Origin: Chlorophyllum brunneum
Lineage: Eukaryota > Basidiomycota > Agaricomycetes > Agaricales > Agaricaceae
Assembly: GCA_963576785.1 (NCBI GenBank)
Contig: OY756152.1
Location: 1-59,189 of the forward strand
Length of the DNA: 59,189 bases
Reading direction: 5' to 3'
The notes below the pieces were generated by a model. That model was given only the letters and a program-made list of their open reading frames with translations, made no database searches and was not told the DNA's origin. Shown here one piece after another: positions 11,671 through 22,098 of the stretch. Every line of letters begins with the position of its first letter. Within the stretch, counting starts at the first letter, position 1. The position numbers and the translations under genes were made by a program.

Positions 11671-12027
11671 TTATTTTATTAAAGAAACACACAATACTAT
11701 ATTTAATATAATAACTGAAGATAAAAATGTAAATCCAATAATGATTTCTACGATAATAAAGAAAATTGAAGACTTTTCGTAAAAACTTATTAATCTTTTT
11801 AATTTAGGGAATTTTTTATCTAATTCGAATCTAGGAATTAAATATAAAGAAAAAATGTAACCAAATACATTAATAAAACATACTAAAACTATTACACATA
11901 ATATAGTTATAGCTGATAAATATTGAACTAAAGGTTCAGACTCACTTGATATATCGCCGCCTAATTTATTAATTACTAGTGGTAATAAGAAAGATGATCT
12001 ATATTTATATACATTGTTAAAGTATAT
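11671..12027 (-). pseudogene. C-terminal fragment of a membrane ORF family
   Basis: An open frame of about 118 codons without an ATG, with a stop just upstream. The visible protein has two transmembrane helices separated by a basic segment (RFELDKKFPKLKRL). This layout and spacing match the C terminus of orf253 (LETKYPKISGFIKWRIKF between two helices). I read it as the tail of a related gene that lost its head. The function is unknown. Similar two-helix ORFs of unknown role are common near plasmid-derived genes in fungal mitogenomes, so a plasmid source is my inference. A C-run motif follows at 11496-11502. Confidence 0.6.
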
Positions 12028-12130
12028 TTATTTAATGTGTTATTTAGTTTAGCACTTTTAGTATATATATTATTTATTGTTACCTGTATTATTTGTATTT
12101 GCGCTAGGCTTTTTATTATTCTGATCATTA

Positions 12131-12412
12131 TTATTTTTTTTTTTTATTTTTATCTTCATTTTTATTATTACTGTTAGATCCACTGTTCGATCCGCTATTA
12201 GAATTACGATATTTATCCCTTATATTTAAGGTAGCATCTATACCACTTGCTAGAGTAGCTGCACCAATAGCTGCTTTTCCAGCTTTTGTAACTACATCTA
12301 TAACTCTCTTAGAATAATAGACTAAAATAACAAACCCAGCAAAAACAGTACAACATAAAATAAAATTAAGGAATTCAAACAGAGAATAAAAAAGTTCAAA
12401 TATAAAAATCAA
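12131..12412 (-). CDS. orf93, small membrane protein with frameshift-prone tail
   Basis: A hypothetical 93-aa protein starting with an alternative (non-ATG) codon. A hydrophobic helix (about 10-32) is followed by a K-G-A rich helix (VVTKAGKAAIGAATLASG) and a low-complexity S/N/G tail ending KNKKKK. The tail is coded by a long A run (minus strand, near 12131-12145), and one base fewer would extend the frame with another asparagine-rich stretch to about 12070. The helix-plus-AG pattern resembles orf76 (KLAGLAASG). No function is assigned. It may be the head of the same broken locus as 11671-12027. Confidence 0.5.
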   Translation of the reverse strand: MIFIFELFYSLFEFLNFILCCTVFAGFVILVYYSKRVIDVVTKAGKAAIGAATLASGIDATLNIRDKYRNSNSGSNSGSNSNNKNEDKNKKKK

Positions 12413-13009
12413 TCTAATCTTTTTAAACTTAAAATTTATTAGCGGAGGCTACAACATTTAATGTAAAGGCTTTATATTTGCACCTAGTCTAGCCTCAGCT
12501 AGATATAAAAAATATCAGACTAGTAACGAAGTTAGCGTCAGCTAGCCCACCTTAGATAGGCCTGCTAAGATTTTATTAGTTAATTATACAGCTAGCAATT
12601 ACAAAGCTTTAAAGATGTAGCGAAGCTAGTCTAGCGTACGCTAATAATTAAAATTTATAAGCTAAACAAAAAAAATAACACACTTAGCTAGCTTCGCTTA
12701 GCTGCTCTATTCAAACTTATAAAAAAAATTTTTTGTTTTTTTACTTTTTACTTAGTAATTAAATAATTAACTAGTAACCTCTGGTAACCAGAATATTTTT
12801 GATACTAATTCTTTTCTGACTTTCTAAGTTTAAGCCAAAGATATTATATCTTATATTTAATAAATTTAAAACTGCAGTTTTAAAATTTTTGTGGGGCCTT
12901 GTTTATACTTAAACCTTTACGACTAGTAACTGCGTTAGTAACTATAAATTTGCCGCACAGTTCAGCTACGGTGTTAATACCTCTTTTTAAACTTTATTTA
13001 AAATGGTAC
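12413..13009. other. spacer before inverted repeat arm B
   Basis: No gene. A few hairpin elements, a self-complementary AAAAAATTTTTT tract near 12720-12735, and unique AT-rich DNA. Confidence 0.55.
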
Positions 13010-13694
13010 CTACTAATATTAACAATAAACACTATAACTAATTTAATTTTGGAATTTTAAGCCCAAGAAGATTTGAACTTCTACAGATTCCTCATCAAGA
13101 AATTATTCTACCTTTAAATTATGAGCTTTTCTTTATTTTACTTTTTGCTATTTCTAGCCTTAGGCTTGTAGCTACTAACAAATAGCTGTAGTAGCTATTG
13201 CTACCGAATAGCGTACGCTATACTATTCTAGCCTAAGGCTAGTAGCGAATGCTAGCGTGCGCTATAACATCTAGTAATCGCAAAGGGTAACTAGAATAGT
13301 TGTAACAAAGTTACTACTAGCGTTGCTATACTAGGCTAGTAATAGTTCGGTTTAGCCTTCGCTATACTAGGCTACAAACTGTATAAACATTAGCTAATAA
13401 CGGCTACTAGTAATGTCCGGTATTACAAGTAGTAGCTAACTTCGTTACTACTAGGGCTATAAATTTTACTTAATTTGTACTAGTAGCCTTTGCTTAAAAT
13501 TTGTAGAGGCCTAACACAGTTAGTAACGAATGCTACTATAACTTAGTTAACTTAAGCTATACCAACCCTCGGTTACTATAAATAAGCTAGGCTTGCATTT
13601 AAATAATAATTTTTAAACTTAACTACTTTTAGTTAAATTTGCTTTTTTTATTATTAATTTGTTACAATCTAACATAAATAAAACTTTCGTTAAA
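13010..13694 (-). repeat. 685-bp inverted repeat, arm B
   Basis: Reverse complement of 4032-4716 with identical length and the same tRNA-Ile. The ends are sharp: identity stops at 13010 and 13694, where flanking bases differ from arm A. Confidence 0.93.
13058..13128 (-). tRNA. trnI: tRNA-Ile(GAT), copy in arm B
   Basis: The same sequence as 4598-4668 on the opposite strand. The second copy exists only because it lies in the inverted repeat. Confidence 0.92.
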
Positions 13695-14042
13695 CCTAAG
13701 CCCCTAATTATTAAGTTAAATCCAGGCTAGCGCAGCTATAACTTATTGCAAGCGAAGGTTACTAGTAGCATTCGCTAACTTCGATACTACATCCAGTAAC
13801 TTTATAGATCTTAACAAGATAAACTACTAATAGCGTACGCTACATAAAGATTAAAATTTAGTTGTAACGAGGCTAACCAACTACTAACGTACGCTACATA
13901 AATTAAATTTCTTATTTAAGGGAGGGGGTAAATTAAAATTTTCTACTCGCTATAGCTAGGCCTTTGCCCTTAAAATAGGAGACTAAGCTGGAATAAGCCA
14001 ATTACAGGCTGCAGTTCTATAAACTTATATATTTTGTAAAAA
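13695..14042. repeat. spacer downstream of atp6
   Basis: No gene. Hairpin elements, plus a minus-strand TACCCCCTCCCTTAAAT (about 13914-13930) nearly the same as the one after nad3. Confidence 0.65.
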
Positions 14043-14810
14043 TTAGTGTAATTCTATTGCATCTCTTAAGTAAGAGCACACTAATAGTGTGAATACGAAA
14101 GCTTGTATTAGAGAAACGGCTAATTCTAAACCGATTAAAGCTAAGAATATTGTGAAAGGAACTAAAGTAATAATAGCTACAATTAAACTACCTGTGAATA
14201 ATTTATATAAGTAAGTAGATAGGATTTTCAATAATGTGTGACCCGCAACTATATTAGCAAATAATCGAACCCCTAAAGAAACAGCTCTAGCTAAATAAGA
14301 GATTAATTCAATTAAAACTAATAAAGGCACTAAAGCTAAAGGAGTACCCGCAGGTATGAAGAAAGCGAAGAATTTTATCCCGTGTATAGATAAAGCTAAG
14401 ATAGTTACCCCTATAAAAATTGTTACACTTAAGCCTAATGATACAACACCACTAGCTGTTACAGCAAATGAATACGGTACATTAGATACTAAGTTACCTA
14501 TTAGTATGAAGAAGAATAATGAATATACAAATGGTAAATAAATTTCACTTTGTACTCCTATTTGTTCTCTTACCATAGAACTTAAACTAGCATAAGATGA
14601 TTCTAAAGAAATTGACCATTTACTAGGTATTAAGTTTGATTCATTATTACCTAAGTAGTGTAAACCTAATATTACAAATACTACAAATAAAGAATATAAA
14701 CCTAAATTTGTTAAAGTTAAATTTAAGTGACCTAAAACAGGAGCATTTAATCCAATTAAGCTTGTAACTTCAAATTGACTTAGGGGAGATAAGATAAATA
14801 ATGTTTTCAT
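14043..14810 (-). CDS. atp6: ATP synthase subunit 6 (subunit a)
   Basis: This 255-aa stator subunit forms the proton half-channels against the c-ring. The essential arginine is R182 in SLGVRLFANIVAGHTLL, with R175 before it. Six helices are visible. A short N-terminal extension (MKTLFILSPLSQFE) is usual in fungi, where it is often trimmed. ATG at 14810. A T-rich AATAATTTT leader lies upstream. Confidence 0.98.
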   Translation of the reverse strand: MKTLFILSPLSQFEVTSLIGLNAPVLGHLNLTLTNLGLYSLFVVFVILGLHYLGNNESNLIPSKWSISLESSYASLSSMVREQIGVQSEIYLPFVYSLFFFILIGNLVSNVPYSFAVTASGVVSLGLSVTIFIGVTILALSIHGIKFFAFFIPAGTPLALVPLLVLIELISYLARAVSLGVRLFANIVAGHTLLKILSTYLYKLFTGSLIVAIITLVPFTIFLALIGLELAVSLIQAFVFTLLVCSYLRDAIELH

Positions 14811-15406
14811 AATTTTATTTTGTTTATTTGACTGAAGATTATTACATTTGATACAAGCAGTAGTTACTTCGTTACAGTAGTAACTTCGTTAGAATAGCGC
14901 AGCTACTAACTTCGTTACACTAGCGTACGCTAACTTCGCTACTAGGCTACTATAACCGCCCTGCTTAAAAGCAAGGTTGAGTAATAAAGCTTAAATTTTG
15001 CTTTGGCTGACAAGTATCCAATTATTATATAAACTATCTCAACCTTAAAAAGGCTGTAGTAACCGAAGTAGCAACTAGCATTCGCTAGTAACTACTACTA
15101 GTTTTATAAAAATTGTTGTAATCAAATTTATTATATAATTAGGCTAATATAGTTACTTAAATAAAGCTCAGTGGTAGGTTAGCTATATCTGTTTCTAGGC
15201 TTAACAAAGTTATATTTACCGAAAGTTACTAACGAAGTTAGTAACAAAGTTAGTACACTATTCGTTAGAATAGCGCAGCTATACTATAACCGAACTAGTC
15301 GTGGCCTAGTAACGAAGTTAGCGTACGCTAAACCAGAGTAGCTTTGCTAGGCCACTACTAGTTAATCTACATATCTATAAATATAGCTTATAAAACTGAA
15401 AATTTT
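14811..15406. repeat. spacer atp6-trnY
   Basis: No gene. Strings of TAACTTCGTTA, TAGCGTACGCTA, GTAACAAAGTTAC and AATAGCGCAGCTATT hairpins, with short unique AT-rich pieces. Confidence 0.65.
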
Positions 15407-15490
15407 TGAGCAGTAAAGGAATCGAACCTTTTACGGCTATTAACCAATTCTTTTACAGAGAACCACCATTACCAATCGGATCACCTGCCC
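15407..15490 (-). tRNA. trnY: tRNA-Tyr(GTA)
   Basis: Acceptor GGGCAGG/ACTGCTC with a mismatch at the last pair, anticodon loop CTGTAAA (GTA), long variable arm, T arm AAAGG/CCTTT, discriminator A. Confidence 0.9.
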
Positions 15491-15971
15491 TATTTATTTG
15501 CTTTTATTTTGGCTCTAGTTAAGCTAGTTTAAGATAAAACTAATAGTACTAGCCTAGCTACGCTACCACTACTATGTTATGGTAGCGTACGCTGGTCTAA
15601 TTTTGTTACTCATACTATGAATTATTTAATAAGCATCCCAGGTAACTTCGTTACTAATGTTACATCTCTTTTAGATTAAATTAATTTAATAATTGAAGTT
15701 TAAAACAAAGATAAACTTTTAAACTAGAAAATTTGAGCTTAAATAAAACCTAGGCTAAGCTAGACTAGCTTACGCTAACGAAGTTACTACTTCGTTTACT
15801 ATTTGTTAGTTGCAAGGCTATTCTGGTTTAGCTCCGTTATACAAGGCTAACTTCGTTAGAAGCTAATACCTTAAGACGGAGCTAGAAGGGGGTATAAAAT
15901 ATATTATTAACGAATTGTTGCATCAGCTTTAAATCGCTAGCAAAAAAAGAAGTAAACAAACAAAAAAATAA
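15491..15971. repeat. spacer downstream of nad1
   Basis: No gene. Hairpin elements and a minus-strand TACCCCCTT (15886-15892) 80 nt past nad1. Confidence 0.65.
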
Positions 15972-16991
15972 CTAGTAAGGGGCTATATCAAAGGCTACCA
16001 ATATGCTAGGTACTAAAATAATGAAAGCTACGGCTACTGGTAATAAATTTAACCAGCATAAATCTATTAACTGGTCGTATCTTAATCGAGGTAATGTTGC
16101 TCTGAACCATACAAAGAAGAAACAAAAAATACAAGTTTTTAAACCTAATATAATTGATTGTATATTAAAAATAGAATCATTAATAAAGATTTCAGGTAAA
16201 TTATACCCTCCTAAGAATAATATCGCTGTTATACAACTAAATAATACGATAGATGAATATTCACCTAAAAAGAAGAAAACAAAAGGTACTGATGAATGTT
16301 CAGTGAAGAATCCTGCAACTAATTCAGATTCAGCTTCTTGTAAATCAAAAGGAGTTCTAGATGTTTCAGCTAATATAGCAATGAAATAAAAAATAAATAT
16401 AGGCAATAAAGGTACTATAAACCAAATAGCTTGTTGACTTTCTATTATAGTAGTGAAATTTAAAGATCCTGTTAATAAAATTATTATTAAAATTGCTGAA
16501 CTTAAAATTAATTCATATGATATCATTGCAGCTGTTGATCTTAAACTCCCTAAGAAAGCATATTTAGAATTAGCTGACCATCCTGCTAATAATACCCCAT
16601 ATACTCCTAAAGAAGATAAAGCTAAAGTATATAATATACCTAATGAAAAGTCTGATAAAGATAAACCTTGACCAAAAGGTATTATTCCCCACCCTAATAA
16701 ACTAAATATTAATGTAGATACTGGAGCTAAATAGAATAATACTTTATTAGATTGAGAAGGTATTACTGTTTCCTTTACTATTAATTTTAAAGCATCTGCA
16801 AATGGTTGTAATACTCCATAATATCCTACAGTATTAGGACCTACTCTTCTTTGATGAGCGGCTAATTGTTTTCTTTCTATGATTGTCATAAAAGCTACTG
16901 CTAATAAAACAGGTAAAATTACAGATAATACATCTATTAAATTAAAGACTACGCTAAATATACCTAGTCCGTTTGTACTTATTCCAGACAT
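15972..16991 (-). CDS. nad1: NADH dehydrogenase subunit 1
   Basis: This 339-aa subunit forms the quinone tunnel of complex I with eight or more membrane helices. The conserved ERKQLAAHQRRVGPN motif (residues 39-53) and the loop ETSRTPFDLQEAESELVAGF (about 210-229), which line the quinone cavity, are intact. Length is normal, with no introns and no hairpin insertions. Open frames on the opposite strand here are antisense shadows. Confidence 0.98.
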   Translation of the reverse strand: MSGISTNGLGIFSVVFNLIDVLSVILPVLLAVAFMTIIERKQLAAHQRRVGPNTVGYYGVLQPFADALKLIVKETVIPSQSNKVLFYLAPVSTLIFSLLGWGIIPFGQGLSLSDFSLGILYTLALSSLGVYGVLLAGWSANSKYAFLGSLRSTAAMISYELILSSAILIIILLTGSLNFTTIIESQQAIWFIVPLLPIFIFYFIAILAETSRTPFDLQEAESELVAGFFTEHSSVPFVFFFLGEYSSIVLFSCITAILFLGGYNLPEIFINDSIFNIQSIILGLKTCIFCFFFVWFRATLPRLRYDQLIDLCWLNLLPVAVAFIILVPSILVAFDIAPY

Positions 16992-18857
16992 TTTTTTGTA
17001 AAAATAATTTTTTTATTATTTCTCATCTTTACTTTTTAGCTTATTAAAATATAACTTGTGGTTTAGCTACGCGAGTTACTAGCGAATGCTAGTAACTACT
17101 AGTAGCTAATGCTATAGCCTAGTATTAAATAAGATTAGTAGTAGCGAATGCTACCGATGGTTACTACTAGCATTCGCTAGTAACTAACCATCGGTAACTA
17201 ACCTCCGGTAAATAGAATAGTAGCATTCGCTACTAGCGTAACTTCGTTAGAATAGCGCAGCTACTATAACTTCGTTAAATTAAACAGATTAAATCTGAGC
17301 TACCAGCCTGAAAATGGGAAGTTGCAGTAGCATAGCTAACTTCGTTATAGTTACTAGCATTCGCTAGTAACTATTCTTATTACTTGTGAATATTTTACAA
17401 GTAATTGCTTAAAATAATAATAATTTAATAAAAAGTTTAAATGAAAACAACTGTATATATTATATAGTGATTATCTAAGTTAAAGATAAACTATTTGTTC
17501 TAATTGGATTATAATGAAGTTAACCTAGTACAGCGACGCTAGTTACTACTAGCGAAGGCTATAACTTCGTTATTAGGCAACTAGGGTAGTTACGTCAGTA
17601 AAACTGCTTCTAATGAAGTTACTATCGCTAGTAGCAAAGCTATACTAGTAGCATTCGCTAACTTCGTTACTAATTTAAATTTAAAACTAATTTAATTCAT
17701 ACAGTCTAAGTATAATACTTAGTAGTTGCAAAGTTATTCGCTATAGTAGCGAAGCTAACCTCTGGTAGTGGGTTATAACAAAGTTACCACTACTACGCTA
17801 TTAGGTTAAGCCAACTTCGTTACAATTTTAAACACTTAACCATCAAACGCTTATAGATTATCTGATAGTTTAAGCTTAAAACAAACAAAAAAAAAAGCAC
17901 TAAATTTTGCCTCTTTTTGTTTTATCTAAAAACAGATTACTAAATTAAGCTTTTTACCTAAAAGCCTGGCAATTTAAACACTATAACTAAATTGAATTAA
18001 ACTTGATAGGTTAACATTATTTTTTTAAACCTTCCCAGCTGTTTACAGTTATTGCTTATTACAAATTGCAAAGGTAGGCTGCAGCTTTGTTTTTTTTTAT
18101 TATTTTTTTATAAACATTTATTTATTAGTAGCTACTAGTAGCGATTGCTAGTTACTAGCATTCGCTAGTAATTAAACCAGAATAGCTTTGCTACTACTAG
18201 CAATCACTACTAAGGTTTAGTAGCCGAAGGTAGCTTCGCTACTAGTGCTATGTTATTTAATATTTTGCTAGCTAAGATATAATTAATTATATACTTTATT
18301 CTAGACTAGATTAATTTGTTAAACTTAACTACTTTTAATAATTAAACGCCTCAAAACTATACTATAATACTAGTTGTTCCCAGTAACTAGTCTAATATAG
18401 CGTAGCTAAACTATAATAGCGTCCGCTAGGATAACTTCGTTAGTAGTAGCATTCGCTACTAGTTAATTATAATATTTCATTAAACTAATTAAGGAAAGTT
18501 AAATTTAAGCAAAATAATTTTATTAAAACTATGAAATGTTGAACTATTATTTAGTAGCTCACGCTAACGATATTAATAGGCAACTATTAGCTTTTAAATA
18601 GTAAAAATAAAACAGCAACGAAGTTAGCGTAGCGAATGCTATTCTAGTTTAGCTACGCTAAGGGGGGTATAGCTAAGCTAGCCTTGTTATAGTAGTAGCG
18701 AATGCTACCGAAGGTTACTATAGCCTAGCGTACGCTAGTAGTAACTAGAATAGCTTTGCTACTACCACTACTAACTTAACTACTACATCAACTAACGAAG
18801 TTAGCGTAGCGAATGCTATTATAACAAATAGTAACTACTAGTTCTTTTTAGATAGGT
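16992..18857. repeat. largest spacer, nad1-nad5
   Basis: 1.87 kb without a gene I can support. Hairpin elements are dense at 17060-17350, 17520-17830, 18125-18260, 18400-18470 and 18610-18840. Between them are unique AT-rich pieces and poly-A/T runs near 17885 and 18090. A minus-strand ATACCCCCCTT (18660-18669) lies 190 nt past nad5. Confidence 0.6.
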
Positions 18858-20864
18858 TTAAGCAGCTTTTATTAATAACCAGAGACTAGAAGCTAAATAA
18901 ATAATAACTAATCTAATTTCAATGTTACTAATTATTTGCCAAGAGCTATTATCTACAATAGTTAAGGCTGGGGCAAATACAATAAATAATAAAGAAAGTA
19001 AACCTATTGTGATATATAAAGAGTAAGTTGTTATAACACCGGTATCTAATTTAGCTATATTAATACCAGTACCAGTTAATTTATTAGTTAAACCATAAGG
19101 TCCTAATAATTCTATAGCTCCTCTATCAATATTTTTAGATATACTATAACCAAGTTTTAATCCACTTTGTACTAAATAATGATTATAAACTACATCAAAA
19201 TAATATTTACCATTCAAGAAACCATATAATTTTCTTCCTAAAGAATTACTTACTAAACTATTTAAGAATCTAGGTTGTAAATGATATAAATAAAGAGCAC
19301 TTGTTGCACCAAATAAACTTAGTATTGCCGGTAATAATTTAACGATAGGACTTAAAGAGAATTCAGCTTCAATTAAAGGATTATTATCCGGTCTTATAAA
19401 TAAAGAGTTACCAAAGAAATCTGAACCTACTCCTACGAATAAATCACTAGCCACATAACCAAAGAAAATACTAAATACAGCTAAAATAAATAGAGGAATA
19501 ATAACAGGTAATTTAGATTCATGTGAATTTAAATAAGATTGTTTTGGACCATTAGCTGTACCTAAGAAAACTAAACTTATTAATCTAAAACTATAGAAAG
19601 CAGTAATACCTGCTGTAATAGATCCTAAAGTATATGCATACATACCACTAAAACTATATTGTCCGTATGCTAATTCTAAGATTAAATCTTTACTGTAGAA
19701 TCCTGTTAAGAAAGGTGTAGCTAATAAACTTAATGAACCGGCTAACATAGCAGAATAAGTAAAGGGTAAGAATTTAATTAATCCACCCATTCTTCTAACA
19801 TCTTGTTGATCTTGAAATGAATGAATTACAGCACCAGCACCTAAGAATAATAAAGCTTTAAAGAAAGCATGATTTACAGTATGCATTAAAGCAACGTTAT
19901 ATTGACTTAAACCTATAGCCATCATCATATATCCTAATTGAGATATAGTACTGAAAGCAATTATTCGTTTTAAATCATTACCTAATAAACCACAAGTACC
20001 AGCAAAGAAAGCTGTACTTGATCCAATTATTACTATTACTAGTAGTGCATCTGGACTATATTCTAGAATTGGTGAGCTTCTTAGTAATAAATAAATACCT
20101 GCTGTAACTAGTGTTGCAGCATGTAGTAAAGCACTAACTGGTGTAGGAGCTTCCATACTTCCGGGTAACCAAGAATGTAAAGGTATATTAGCACTTTTAG
20201 CTAAAGCACCTCCTAATAATAATAAAGCAATAATACTAATTGCTAACTCATTCATATATGGCACTAAAGTAAATATTTGAGAATAATTAAATGTCCCAAA
20301 TAATGCAAATATAGCAAAGAACCCTATACTCATTAACATATCTCCACCTCTATTCATTGTAAAAGCTAATATTGCTGCTTTATTTGCTTGTATTCTTGTA
20401 AAATAGAAATTAATTAATAAATAAGATACTACTCCTATTGCTTCCCATCCTACAAACATTACAAAAAAATTACCTCCACATATTAGTACTAACATACCTC
20501 CTGTAAAGGCTGATAAATATGAGAAGAATCTTTGAATATGAGGATCAGAAGAAAGATAATCTATAGTATAGATATGTATTAATGTTGAACAGTATATTAC
20601 GGCTAATCCTAAAGATACAGTTAATTGATCAAAATAGAATTCCCATGATATTTGTAATATCTCTGAATCTAACCAAGTTCCTAAATTAATATAAACCGGT
20701 GATCCACATAATCCTACTTCATAAAATGCTACACTTATTAAAATTGAACAGATTATTAAACTACCGCAAGTTACTATTTGTGATCCTTGAACTCCTATTT
20801 TTCTACCTAGTAAACCTGAGACTAATGAACCTAAAAATGGTAATACTATAATTCCTAAATACAT
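18858..20864 (-). CDS. nad5: NADH dehydrogenase subunit 5
   Basis: This 668-aa antiporter-like subunit sits at the far end of the complex I membrane arm. The conserved core around GWEAIGVVSYLLINFYFTR, LHSWLPGSMEAPTPVSALLHAATLV and HAFFKALLFLGAG is intact, with the key lysine and histidine residues of the proton path. The ATG directly follows the nad4L stop (TAAATG, no overlap), so the pair is co-transcribed. Length fits fungal nad5 and no introns are seen. Confidence 0.98.
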   Translation of the reverse strand: MYLGIIVLPFLGSLVSGLLGRKIGVQGSQIVTCGSLIICSILISVAFYEVGLCGSPVYINLGTWLDSEILQISWEFYFDQLTVSLGLAVIYCSTLIHIYTIDYLSSDPHIQRFFSYLSAFTGGMLVLICGGNFFVMFVGWEAIGVVSYLLINFYFTRIQANKAAILAFTMNRGGDMLMSIGFFAIFALFGTFNYSQIFTLVPYMNELAISIIALLLLGGALAKSANIPLHSWLPGSMEAPTPVSALLHAATLVTAGIYLLLRSSPILEYSPDALLVIVIIGSSTAFFAGTCGLLGNDLKRIIAFSTISQLGYMMMAIGLSQYNVALMHTVNHAFFKALLFLGAGAVIHSFQDQQDVRRMGGLIKFLPFTYSAMLAGSLSLLATPFLTGFYSKDLILELAYGQYSFSGMYAYTLGSITAGITAFYSFRLISLVFLGTANGPKQSYLNSHESKLPVIIPLFILAVFSIFFGYVASDLFVGVGSDFFGNSLFIRPDNNPLIEAEFSLSPIVKLLPAILSLFGATSALYLYHLQPRFLNSLVSNSLGRKLYGFLNGKYYFDVVYNHYLVQSGLKLGYSISKNIDRGAIELLGPYGLTNKLTGTGINIAKLDTGVITTYSLYITIGLLSLLFIVFAPALTIVDNSSWQIISNIEIRLVIIYLASSLWLLIKAA

Positions 20865-21131
20865 TTAATTTCTTAATGAAATTGTTCCTCTTAATCGATA
20901 ATATGCTACTAAAATACTTAAACCTATAACAGACTCTGCACCTGCTATTGATATTATATATATACTAAATGTTTGACCGACATTATCATCAAACCCATAA
21001 GAACTTATTAATACTAATAAAGTTACGGCTAATAACATTATTTCTATGGCTATGATCATAAGTATTATATTTTTTCTATTTAATATAAACCCTAAGATTC
21101 CTATTAAAAATAATAATATTGATAAATTCAT
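20865..21131 (-). CDS. nad4L: NADH dehydrogenase subunit 4L
   Basis: An 88-aa three-helix subunit of complex I. The membrane glutamates are visible (AIEIMLLAV, AGAESVIGL). Its TAA abuts the nad5 ATG with no gap, a slight variant of the one-base overlap seen in many fungi. Confidence 0.97.
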   Translation of the reverse strand: MNLSILLFLIGILGFILNRKNIILMIIAIEIMLLAVTLLVLISSYGFDDNVGQTFSIYIISIAGAESVIGLSILVAYYRLRGTISLRN

Positions 21132-21465
21132 TGTTTTAGTTCTATAACTAACATTATTGTTTACATTTAATAATTGCTTAAATTTTTAAATAGGTATAAC
21201 CATCCTAGTAGCGTACTAACGCAGTGACTAGAAGTTACTTTAAGTTAACCTAGCTTCGCTATAACTGCGTTAGTACGCTATTATAGCGAAGCTAGGTTGC
21301 TATAACGAAGTTAGCCTACGTTACTAGGGTACGCTACTATAAAATTTATAGCTATAAATTTTCATAGCGATAGCTAATTTCGTTACTAGGCTGCTAAAAT
21401 CAACACTTGTGTTTTTGTTCTTTTTTATTTGTTTACTTAAAGACAACAGTTATTAATTTTAATAA
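21132..21465. repeat. spacer nad4L-trnA
   Basis: No gene. Hairpin elements with TAACTGCGTTA and TAGCGAAGCTA arms, then T-rich DNA. Confidence 0.6.
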
Positions 21466-21536
21466 TGGAGAAAGATAGATTCGAACTATCATATTTGTAG
21501 TGCAAGTACAACTGATTACCATTATCAGATTCCCCC
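21466..21536 (-). tRNA. trnA: tRNA-Ala(TGC)
   Basis: Acceptor GGGGGAA/TTTCTCC with G-T pairs, anticodon stem TTGTA/TACAA, loop CTTGCAC (TGC), discriminator A. Confidence 0.92.
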
Positions 21537-22098
21537 TTTAAATTTAAGTTTTATTATAGAGTAGTAGTAACTTCGTTAGAAGGCTACTATAGCCTTAGCT
21601 AGTTACTAGCCTAACTTTATTATAGTAGCTACTATAACTAACGGTAACTAGCGAAGGCTATAGCGTACTCTACTACCCTAAGTACTATCGCATGCTAACT
21701 TCGTTACTAATATTTGGTCCGCTATACAGCTAGTTAGACCTCTAGACCCTTAGAAACTATTAGTAGTAACCTTATATCGTACGCTAACTTCGTTACTAAT
21801 CTCTAACTCTTTTATAGAGTTACGTTATACTAGCCTAGCGTACGCTAGTAGTATAAACAAAGTTAGGCTAGCTGAGCTCCTTCACTGACTATCTAACTTT
21901 CGCTAGTTGTAGCGTATGCTAAATGGGGGTTAGCTGCAGCTGCTTAGCTTTTGAGAGGGCGGCCTAGTAACAGTTGGTTTAGTTTCTAACGAGTAGCGTT
22001 CTAGCTTCGCTAGAATAGCGTCCGCTAGCCTAGGTTACAACTTTTATCCTACAGCTGCTAATGGGTTTAAAATACAAAATTAACTTTAAATAATACAA
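21537..22098. repeat. spacer trnA-cox3
   Basis: No gene. Many hairpin elements, and a minus-strand C run (AACCCCCATT, about 21923-21931) downstream of cox3 that is less like the others. Confidence 0.6.

Noticed and set aside
14356..14541. Open frame antisense to atp6
   Set aside because: A shadow of a conserved gene on the other strand. The same holds for frames inside nad1 (16003-16389, 16453-16671), cox3 (22367-22582), cox1 (30165-30416, 36190-36426, 38126-38377) and dpo (44180-44389).
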